From NCBI GenBank assembly GCA_036003705.1, contig DASYSE010000042.1:1-29805 (forward strand): DNA of 29,805 nucleotides, in the 5' to 3' direction. Source of the DNA: CALGFH01 sp036003705 (lineage in GTDB: Bacteria > Actinomycetota > CALGFH01). The position numbers and the translations under genes are program-made. Below are positions 24,061 through 29,805 of this stretch, one piece after another. The notes under the pieces were generated by a model. The model saw nothing but the letters and a program-made list of their open reading frames with translations, did not search any database and was not told the origin of the DNA. Each line of letters opens with the position of its first letter. Position 1 is the stretch's first letter.

Positions 24061-24086
24061 TTGGGGAACCCCAAGGGGGTGCCCCA
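24061..24086 (+). repeat. GC-rich hairpin and ribosome-binding element before disA
   Basis: TTGGGG-AA-CCCCAA (24061-24074) is followed by AAGGGGG (24073-24079) and TGCCCCA; the ATG comes next. CCAAGGGGGTGCCCC (24071-24085) is identical to 7239-7253. The CCCC at 24069-24072 can pair with the GGGG of the ribosome binding site, so translation of disA could depend on folding. Confidence 0.55.
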
Positions 24087-25154
24087 ATGAGCTTGGACGA
24101 CCGCCTGATGGAGGTGCTGCGCCAGGTGGCGCCGGGGACGGCCCTGCGGCCCGGCCTGGAGCGGATCCTGCGCGCCAACACCGGAGCGCTGATCGTGCTC
24201 GGCTCCCCGCCCCAGGTCGAGGCCCTGTTCACCGGCGGGTTCCAGATCGACGTCCCGTTCACCGCCCAGCGCCTCTCCGAGCTGGCCAAGATGGACGGCG
24301 CCCTCGTCCTCGACGAGACCGGCGCCCGCATCCTGTGGGCCAACGTCCACCTGATGCCCGACCCGGCCATCGCCACGGTGGAGACCGGCACGCGCCACCG
24401 CACCGCCGAGCGGGTGGCCAGGCAGGCCGGGGTACCGGTGGTCTCCGTCTCCCATTCGATGCGCACCATCACCCTGTACGTCGAGGGCTGGCGCCACGTG
24501 CTCGACGACGTCGGCTCGGTGCTGTCGAGGGCCAACCAGGCGGTCGCGACCCTGGAGCACTACCGGGCCCGCTTCGACGAGGCCAGCGCGGCCCTCGACG
24601 CGCTGGAGCTGCACGGCCAGGCCACCCTCGGGGACGTCCTGGTGCTGCTCGGCCGGGCCGAGCTGGTGCGCAGGGTGGCCGGCGAGCTCGAGCACTACGT
24701 GGCCGAGCTGGGCAGCGAAGGCCGGCTGCTGGGGCTGCAGCTGGAGGAGCAGAGCGCCGGCGTCGACCAGGAGGAGCTGCTGACCGTCCGCGACCACCTG
24801 CGCCCGCAGCCCGGATGGGAGGTGGCCGACGTGCTCGCCGAGCTTGGTCGCATGACCCCGGAGGAGCTGTCGGACCCGGCGGCCGTCGCCAAGGCGATCG
24901 ACCTGACCGGCGACCCGGAGGCCCTGGATGCGGTGCAGGTCCCTCGCGGCTACCGGCTGCTGGCCAGGGTGCCCCACCTGCCACCTTCGGTGGTCGACCG
25001 GGTGGTGGAGCGCTTCGGGTCGCTCAAGGTCATCCTGGCCGTCGGGCCGGAAGACCTGGAGGAGGTCGAGGGGGTGGGCGCCGGGCGGGCCCGGCTGCTC
25101 CGTGAGGGGCTCTTGCGCCTGGCCGACGGCGCCCGGCCCGCGGGCGACGCCTGA
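24087..25154 (+). CDS. disA: DNA integrity scanning diadenylate cyclase DisA
   Basis: Makes c-di-AMP from two ATP and scans DNA for branched structures, 355 residues. The DAC domain (about 10-150) has the DGA motif in KMDGALVLDE and the RHR motif in GTRHRTAER. A helical spine follows. The C-terminal helix-hairpin-helix DNA-binding domain has FGSLKVILAVGPEDLEEVEGVG. ATG 24087 has AAGGGGG 7 nt upstream. Its position directly after radA is conserved in actinobacteria and fits a joint role in DNA repair signalling. Confidence 0.95.
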   Translation: MSLDDRLMEVLRQVAPGTALRPGLERILRANTGALIVLGSPPQVEALFTGGFQIDVPFTAQRLSELAKMDGALVLDETGARILWANVHLMPDPAIATVETGTRHRTAERVARQAGVPVVSVSHSMRTITLYVEGWRHVLDDVGSVLSRANQAVATLEHYRARFDEASAALDALELHGQATLGDVLVLLGRAELVRRVAGELEHYVAELGSEGRLLGLQLEEQSAGVDQEELLTVRDHLRPQPGWEVADVLAELGRMTPEELSDPAAVAKAIDLTGDPEALDAVQVPRGYRLLARVPHLPPSVVDRVVERFGSLKVILAVGPEDLEEVEGVGAGRARLLREGLLRLADGARPAGDA

Positions 25155-25194
25155 TCTGACCTGCCGCAAACAGGCCATCTACCTGCGACTTCAG

Positions 25195-25224
25195 TTGTAC
25201 GAGGGGACTCGGAAATGTTATCCT
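25195..25224 (+). promoter_or_regulatory. carD promoter
   Basis: TTGTAC (-35, 25195-25200), an 18-bp spacer and TATCCT (-10, 25219-25224) lie in a conspicuously AT-rich patch. A second -10-like TATCTA overlaps at 25224-25229. A ribosome binding site GGGAAGGGG (25243-25251) precedes ATG 25261. Confidence 0.6.
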
Positions 25225-25260
25225 ATCTATTGTTCCGTTCGAGGGAAGGGGTTTTCGCGT

Positions 25261-25740
25261 ATGTTCAAGGTCGGCGACAGCGTCATCTACCCACAGCATG
25301 GGGCCGCGGTCATCGAGGGCCTCCAGGATCGTGAGGTAGGCGGCGAGACCAGGGAATACCTGGTCCTCAAGCTGACGTATGGCGACCTCACCCTCATGGT
25401 GCCCCGCGACAACTGCCAAGAGGTCGGCATCCGCGAGGTCTGCAGCTCCGAGGACGTCGAAGGCGTCTTCGAGATCCTGCGCACCGGCGAGTCCTCCACC
25501 CAGGGCAACTGGAGCCGCCGCTTCAAGGGCAACATCGAGCGTCTCCAGTCCGGCGACATCTTCCAGGTCGCCGAGGTCGTCCGTGACCTCACCGTGCGTG
25601 ACCGCGAGAAGGGCCTTTCGGCCGGCGAGAAGCGCATGCTCCAGCGCTCCCGCCAGATCCTCGTCTCCGAGCTGGTGCTCGCCTGCCACTGCGACGAGGG
25701 CAAGGCCATCCTGCTGGTCGACGAGGCGCTCGAGTCGTAG
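25261..25740 (+). CDS. carD: RNA polymerase-binding transcription factor CarD
   Basis: A 159-residue global regulator that binds the RNA polymerase beta subunit and stabilises open complexes, notably at rRNA promoters. The N-terminal RNAP-interaction domain is VGDSVIYPQHGAAVIEGL and the strands after it. The C-terminal helical DNA-binding domain includes WSRRFKGNIERLQSGD and EKRMLQRSRQILVSEL. The start is well supported by promoter and ribosome binding site. It is followed directly by ispD, an order kept in actinobacteria. Confidence 0.96.
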   Translation: MFKVGDSVIYPQHGAAVIEGLQDREVGGETREYLVLKLTYGDLTLMVPRDNCQEVGIREVCSSEDVEGVFEILRTGESSTQGNWSRRFKGNIERLQSGDIFQVAEVVRDLTVRDREKGLSAGEKRMLQRSRQILVSELVLACHCDEGKAILLVDEALES

Positions 25741-25781
25741 CCAGCGCAGATCCGTCGACCACGCTCACCGCCTTCCCGGCG

Positions 25782-26474
25782 GTGGGCGTGGTCGTGCCGG
25801 CGGCGGGGATCGGCCGCCGCCTCGGCGCCGGTGGCGCCAAGGCCCTCGTCCACCTGGCCGGGCGGCCGCTGCTGGCCCGCGCCGTCGAGGCGATGGAGGC
25901 CAATCGCTGCGTCACCGCCGTGGTGGTGGTCGCCCACCCCGACGTGCTCGACATCACCGCCAAGCTGCTCGCCGACGAGGGCTTCGCCAGGGTGACCGCG
26001 GTGGTCGGTGGCGGCCCGACCCGCCAGGCCAGCGTGGCCGCCGGCCTGGCGGCCCTGCCCCAAGGGCCCGGCTACGTCGCCGTCCACGATGCCGCCCGCC
26101 CCCTGGCCGCCCAGGGGGTGCTGGACCGGATGCTCGAGCTGCTGGTGGAGGCCGGAGTGGCCGGGGTGGTGCCGGGGGTGCCGGTGATCGACACCATCCG
26201 CCGCGTCGACGCCGCCGATCGGTCCACCGGCATCGTCGACCGGGAGCAGCTGCGCGCCATGCAGACCCCGCAGCTGTTCGTGCGCGAGGTGCTGGAGGAG
26301 GCGCACCGGCTGGCCCTCCGGGACGGGGTCGACGCGACCGACGAGGCCGCCCTGGTCGAGCTGGCCGGCCACCCGGTCCAGGTGGTGCCGGGTGATCCCG
26401 AGAACCTGGGGGTGACCACTTCCCTCGACCTGGCCGTCGCCGAGGCCCTGCTGGCGCGCCGGAGGGGTCCATGA
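25782..26474 (+). CDS. ispD: 2-C-methyl-D-erythritol 4-phosphate cytidylyltransferase IspD
   Basis: Third enzyme of the non-mevalonate (MEP) isoprenoid pathway, 230 residues. The nucleotide loop is PAAGIGRRLGAGGAKAL, where the Pro usual before the Lys is Ala. VHDAARPL, MQTPQLF, DATDEAALVE and the terminal GDPENLGVTT are all as in the family. GTG 25782 is the only usual start codon between the carD stop and the nucleotide loop and has no clear ribosome binding site, so an upstream non-standard start is possible. Its stop overlaps the ispF start by 4 nt. Confidence 0.93.
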   Translation: MGVVVPAAGIGRRLGAGGAKALVHLAGRPLLARAVEAMEANRCVTAVVVVAHPDVLDITAKLLADEGFARVTAVVGGGPTRQASVAAGLAALPQGPGYVAVHDAARPLAAQGVLDRMLELLVEAGVAGVVPGVPVIDTIRRVDAADRSTGIVDREQLRAMQTPQLFVREVLEEAHRLALRDGVDATDEAALVELAGHPVQVVPGDPENLGVTTSLDLAVAEALLARRRGP

Positions 26475-26965
26475 GCCTTCCGTCGCTGCGGGTTGGGCAG
26501 GGGGTCGACGCCCACCCGCTGGTCGCGGGGCGGCCGCTGGTCCTGGGCGGGGTGGCGGTGCCGTTCGAGCTCGGCCTCGACGGTCACTCCGACGCCGACG
26601 CCGTCGCCCACGCCGCGTGCGACGCCCTGCTCGGCGCGGCCGGTCTGGCCGATCTCGGCCACCACTTCCCGTCAGGCGATCCTCGCTGGAAGGCCGTCTC
26701 CAGCATCGAGCTGTGCCGCCGGGTGGCCGAGCTGGTCGCGGCGAGCGGCTGGGTGGCGGTCAACCTCGACGTGACCGTGCTCTGCGACCGGCCACGCCTC
26801 GGCCACCTCACCACCGAGATGGCGGCCAACCTGGCCGCCGCCCTCGGCCTGGAACCGGCCCAGGTTCGGGTCACCGCCAAGGGCACCGACGGCCTCGGCT
26901 TCCCCGGCCAGGGCCAGGGGATCGCCGCCACCGCCGTCTGCCTGGCGGCCGCCGGCAACCGCTGA
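26471..26965 (+). CDS. ispF: 2-C-methyl-D-erythritol 2,4-cyclodiphosphate synthase IspF
   Basis: Fifth enzyme of the MEP pathway, 164 residues. Metal ligands are in GVDAHPL and in GLADLGHHFP; DGHSDADAVAHAACDALLG and a GLGFPGQGQGIAA end complete the signature. ATG 26471 overlaps the ispD stop (ATGA), and GGAGGG lies 6-7 nt before it. No fusion with ispD is seen, only coupling. Confidence 0.95.
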   Translation: MSLPSLRVGQGVDAHPLVAGRPLVLGGVAVPFELGLDGHSDADAVAHAACDALLGAAGLADLGHHFPSGDPRWKAVSSIELCRRVAELVAASGWVAVNLDVTVLCDRPRLGHLTTEMAANLAAALGLEPAQVRVTAKGTDGLGFPGQGQGIAATAVCLAAAGNR

Positions 26966-26981
26966 GCAGCCAGCTCGCGGG

Positions 26982-26987
26982 TAGGAT
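26982..26987 (+). promoter_or_regulatory. -10 box TAGGAT upstream of cysS
   Basis: TAGGAT lies 17 nt after the ispF stop and 43 nt before GTG 27031, giving a leader of about 36 nt. No -35 with a good match is visible at the proper distance. GGAG at 27016-27019 may be a weak ribosome binding site. Confidence 0.45.
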
Positions 26988-27030
26988 ACGAGTTCTCCAG
27001 CCCGATCCCGACCTCGGAGCCGAACCGACC

Positions 27031-28500
27031 GTGGCCCTGCAGCTCCACAACACGCTCACCAGACGCAAGGAGCCGTTCGTCCCCCGCGATGAGGGCCAGG
27101 TCGGCATCTACCTGTGCGGCGTCACGGTGTACAGCGAGCCCCACGTCGGCAACCTGCGCAACGTCGTCGTGTTCGACGTCCTCCGCCGCCACCTGAGCGC
27201 CTCCGGCTACCAGGTCCTGTACGTGCGCAACTACACCGACGTCGACGACCGGATCATCGAAGCGGCCGGCCACGACCCGCTGCGCGCCTTCGTCGTGGCC
27301 GAGCACTGGACAAGGGTCTACGACGAGATCACGGCCGCCCTGGGGGTGCTCCCGCCCGACATCGCGCCGAGGGCGAGCGGCCACATCCCCGAGATGCTGG
27401 AGCTGATCGCCCGCCTGCTGGAGGTGGGCCTGGCCTACCAGGCCGGCGGCGACGTCTACTACGCCGTCGGGAAGTGGCCCGAGTACGGCAAGCTGTCCGG
27501 CCGCGACCTGTCCGAGCTGCGGGCCGGCGCCCGGGTCGAGGTCAACCCGGAGAAGCGCGACCCGCTCGACTTCGCCCTCTGGAAGGGTGCCAAGCCCGGG
27601 GAGCCGACCTGGGACTCGCCGTGGGGCCCTGGCCGTCCCGGCTGGCACATCGAGTGCTCGGCCATGGCCGGCAAGTACCTGGGTCGCTCCTTCGACATCC
27701 ACGGCGGCGGCGAGGACCTGGTCTTCCCCCATCACGAGAACGAGATCGCCCAGTCCGAGGGCGCCACCGGCGAGCAGTTCGCCCGCTACTGGCTCCACAA
27801 TGCCTTCCTCGAGTTCAAGGGCGAGAAGATGGCCAAGTCCGTCGGCAACGTGGTCAGCCCCCGCGAGCTGCTGCGCCGCCACCGCGGCGTCGTCCTGCGC
27901 TACGCCCTCCTCGGCGCCCACTACCGCGGCCCGCTCGAGTTCTCCGAGGAGGTCCTCAGCGACGCCGCCGCCAGCTACGACCGCCTGGCCACGTTCGCCA
28001 CCAACGCCGTCCGCGCCCTGGCCGCCTTGGGGTCGACCCCCGATCCGGCCATCCCGGTGGGCCCGCCCGGGTCTGGCCCGGGAGCCGTGCCGGTCGTTGA
28101 GGTACCTCCGGACCCGGCCGGCTGGCGCGGCCGGTTCCAGGCCGCCCTCGACGACGACCTGAACGTCCCGGCCGCCCTGGCGGTGCTGTTCGACCTGGTC
28201 GCCGAGGCCAACCCGCTGATCGTCAGGGTGGAGCACGGCGACGCGAGCTCGACCGGAGCGCTGCGCGACCGCTTCGCCACCTTCCTCGACCTGGCCGCCC
28301 GTCTCGGCTTCATGCCCCTGCTCGACCTGCCCGACCCGGCCGCCTTCCCCACCGTGCTCGACCTTGTCCTCGACCTCCGCGAGCGCGCCCGCATGGCCCG
28401 CGACTTCGTCGCCGCCGACATGATCCGCGACCGCCTGGAGGCGGTCGGCATCCGGGTCGAGGACCGCATCGGCGGGCCCCGATGGCACCTCACCCCCTAG
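27031..28500 (+). CDS. cysS: Cysteinyl-tRNA synthetase
   Basis: Class I synthetase that charges tRNA-Cys, 489 residues. Zinc ligands are Cys29, the Cys in IECSAMAG and the His/Glu of HHENEIAQ. The HIGH motif appears as PHVGN (37-41) and KMSKS as KMAKS (266-270). The DALR-like C-terminal part is ordinary (DDDLNVPAALAVLFDLV), preceded by a Pro/Gly-rich stretch at about 345-360. GTG 27031 sits a normal distance before LHNTLTRRKEPF. The end overlaps the next gene by 19 nt. Confidence 0.95.
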   Translation: MALQLHNTLTRRKEPFVPRDEGQVGIYLCGVTVYSEPHVGNLRNVVVFDVLRRHLSASGYQVLYVRNYTDVDDRIIEAAGHDPLRAFVVAEHWTRVYDEITAALGVLPPDIAPRASGHIPEMLELIARLLEVGLAYQAGGDVYYAVGKWPEYGKLSGRDLSELRAGARVEVNPEKRDPLDFALWKGAKPGEPTWDSPWGPGRPGWHIECSAMAGKYLGRSFDIHGGGEDLVFPHHENEIAQSEGATGEQFARYWLHNAFLEFKGEKMAKSVGNVVSPRELLRRHRGVVLRYALLGAHYRGPLEFSEEVLSDAAASYDRLATFATNAVRALAALGSTPDPAIPVGPPGSGPGAVPVVEVPPDPAGWRGRFQAALDDDLNVPAALAVLFDLVAEANPLIVRVEHGDASSTGALRDRFATFLDLAARLGFMPLLDLPDPAAFPTVLDLVLDLRERARMARDFVAADMIRDRLEAVGIRVEDRIGGPRWHLTP

Positions 28501-29621
28501 GCGGCGGCCGCTCCGAAGGCCGCCCCAACCCGCGCCCCGGACCCGGCGAACCCCGCCAGCGCGGTTCCCGTCGTGCCGGCAAACCCGGCCGCGGGACCCC
28601 CGACGCCGGGCCAGGCCGGGACCGCGACCCGGGTTCGGGAGGTGGTGGCCGGGAACGCGACCGTGGTCCCCGCCGAGGCGATGCGGTCGGCCGGGACCAG
28701 GACGGCGACCCCCGCCGTCCGGGCGCCAGGACCCGGGACGGCGGGGGAGAGGTCCGTCGGCCCCAGGCCCCATCCGAGAAGCGCCGGGCCGGCTCGGGCG
28801 CCCGCACGGCCAAGCAGTCCCGCCGCCGCGGCCAACTGGAGGCGGCAAGGGAGGCAGTCCGCCCCGGCCCGGGCCGGATGCTGATCGAGGGCCGCCGCCC
28901 AGTCGTCGAGGCCCTCCGGGCCGGCCGCCCCGTCGACAGGATCCTGCTCGCCTCCGGCGTCGGCCTGGCAGCCCTCGGCGACCTGCACGACCTGGCCCGG
29001 CGCCGCGGCGTCGAGGTCGAGACCGTCCCCCGCTCCCTGATCGAGGCCGAAGCCCGCAGCGGCGCCCACCAGGGCGTGCTGGCCATCGTCGCCCCGATCG
29101 AGACAATCGACCTGATCGAGCTGTTAGCTGTCCCCCTCGCCGACGTCCAGCCTCCCTTCTTCCTGGCCCTCGACGGCGTCGAGGACCCCCACAACCTCGG
29201 CGCCCTGGCCCGCAGCGCCGAGGCCGCCGGCTGTCATGGCCTGATCGTCCCCCGCCACCGCAGCGCCCCACTGTCCGCGGTCGCGGTGAAGTCCTCCGCC
29301 GGCGCCCTCGAGCACCTCCCCGTCGCCGAGGTCCCCAACCTGGCCAGAGCCCTCGAACGCCTCCGCGACTCCGGCGTCTGGTGCATCGGCCTCGACGGCA
29401 CCGCCGAAGCCAGCCTGTTCGACCTCGCGCTCGCCGACGAACCCGTCTGCGTCATCGTCGGCGGAGAAGGCGCCGGCCTCCACCGCCTGGTCAGAGACTC
29501 CTGCGACGTCCTCGTCCGCATCCCGATGTCCGGCCAGATCGAAAGCCTCAACGCCTCCGTAGCCGGCGCCCTCGCCCTGTTCGAGGTCCGCCGCCGCCGC
29601 TCCCTCCCCCCAAGGCCCTAG
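28482..29621 (+). CDS. rlmB: 23S rRNA (guanosine-2'-O-)-methyltransferase RlmB (SPOUT/TrmH family)
   Basis: Methylates a ribose in 23S rRNA using SAM, 379 residues if ATG 28482 is the start. The first ~130 residues are a Gly/Arg/Pro/Asp-rich, probably disordered extension. The substrate-binding domain starts at MLIEGRRPVVEALRAG (Met133, an alternative start at 28878). The SPOUT knot motifs follow: EDPHNLGALARSAEAAG, IVGGEGAGL and IPMSGQIESLNASVAGALAL. Extensions of this kind are common in actinobacterial TrmH homologues. It overlaps cysS by 19 nt, suggesting an operon. Another target (other TrmH-type sites) cannot be excluded. Confidence 0.9.
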   Translation: MAPHPLGGGRSEGRPNPRPGPGEPRQRGSRRAGKPGRGTPDAGPGRDRDPGSGGGGRERDRGPRRGDAVGRDQDGDPRRPGARTRDGGGEVRRPQAPSEKRRAGSGARTAKQSRRRGQLEAAREAVRPGPGRMLIEGRRPVVEALRAGRPVDRILLASGVGLAALGDLHDLARRRGVEVETVPRSLIEAEARSGAHQGVLAIVAPIETIDLIELLAVPLADVQPPFFLALDGVEDPHNLGALARSAEAAGCHGLIVPRHRSAPLSAVAVKSSAGALEHLPVAEVPNLARALERLRDSGVWCIGLDGTAEASLFDLALADEPVCVIVGGEGAGLHRLVRDSCDVLVRIPMSGQIESLNASVAGALALFEVRRRRSLPPRP

Positions 29622-29644
29622 TCGCGTTACCCTTTCCCCACCCG

Positions 29645-29717
29645 GCTGGCGTGGCGCAACCGGCAGCGCAGCTGTCTTGTAAACAGCAGGTTCCGGGTTC
29701 GAGTCCCGGCGCCAGCT
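29645..29717 (+). tRNA. tRNA-Thr (anticodon TGT)
   Basis: A complete cloverleaf: acceptor stem GCTGGCG/CGCCAGC, D stem GCGC/GCGC, anticodon stem GCTGT/ACAGC with loop CTTGTAA, T stem CCGGG/CCCGG with loop TTCGAGT, and discriminator T. The anticodon is TGT (29678-29680), reading ACA and related Thr codons. CCA is not encoded. TACCCT at 29628-29633 could be the -10 box. A tRNA in this position after cysS-rlmB is common in actinobacteria. Confidence 0.95.
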
Positions 29718-29805
29718 CCCATAGCCGCACCCATGGGATCGGGCCTTGTCAAGGGGCGCATGCGGATCCAGCCCCCGGTGGTGGGAGGCATTGGCTGGCT
29801 TCTCG

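Noticed and set aside
22550..24535. 661-residue minus-strand open frame across radA and disA
   Set aside because: Antisense shadow of two clearly identified genes; composition is that of a mirrored GC-rich frame.
25155..25260. Possible c-di-AMP riboswitch between disA and carD
   Set aside because: The gap is only 106 nt, mostly promoter and ribosome binding site, and I see no conserved riboswitch core.
29718..29805. Second tRNA or start of another gene after tRNA-Thr
   Set aside because: No cloverleaf or convincing start codon with ribosome binding site is present in the remaining 88 nt; only a short palindrome CCCATGGG at 29732-29739.

Overview
The window is very GC-rich, has long, tightly packed ORFs, uses many GTG and some TTG starts, and carries CarD plus the gene order carD-ispD-ispF-cysS-rlmB. 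This points to a chromosomal segment of an actinobacterium (Actinomycetota), most likely a soil lineage able to scavenge atmospheric H2. The exact class cannot be told from the sequence alone.

Layout. (1) 1-2023: 3' two-thirds of clpC, followed by a strong hairpin terminator. (2) 2100-6420: a loose accessory segment with an MFS transporter, a decayed second MFS gene on the minus strand (about 3336-3958, three reading-frame breaks), a PAS-GGDEF-EAL protein whose N-terminus looks cut off by a rearrangement, and a minus-strand protein that pairs an RsbW-like ATPase remnant with a helix-turn-helix. (3) 6540-18152: a dense forward operon for a group 1h (actinobacterial, high-affinity) [NiFe] hydrogenase. 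In order it has two divergent SIS-domain proteins flanking a HypC-like protein, small and large subunits (hhyS, hhyL), a NifU/Rieske-like electron-transfer protein, three proteins with no known function (DUF5947-like, DUF6084-like and a 470-residue protein), a maturation protease, a 36-residue microprotein (DUF6893-like), then hypA, hypC, hypD and hypE. (4) 18171-18273: 21-bp tandem repeats between convergent hypE and hypF. (5) 18297-20654: hypF on the minus strand. (6) 20679-25154: mutY, a small helical protein, a DUF2087 regulator (minus), radA and disA, concerned with DNA repair and c-di-AMP. (7) 25261-29621: carD, ispD, ispF, cysS and rlmB. (8) 29645-29717: tRNA-Thr(TGU).

How the genes work together. 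HypF and HypE make the CN ligands of the active site, HypC and HypD assemble the Fe(CN)2CO unit, HypA delivers nickel, the protease trims the 21-residue tail of HhyL, and electrons from HhyS probably leave through the NifU/Rieske-like protein. No hypB is present. The SIS pair, the second HypC-like protein and the three uncharacterised proteins are locked into the same transcript by a chain of 4-nt start/stop overlaps. They are the best candidates here for an undescribed accessory system. The island sits inside a neighbourhood (clpC ... mutY-radA-disA-carD-ispDF-cysS) that other actinobacteria keep without a hydrogenase, so it was probably inserted.

A dispersed GC-rich element, built on GGGGAACCCC and a 15-nt block CCAAGGGGGTGCCCC, recurs at gene borders and once within hypF. 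Several genes have a TANNNT -10 box only 6-8 nt before the start codon, which suggests leaderless transcripts.
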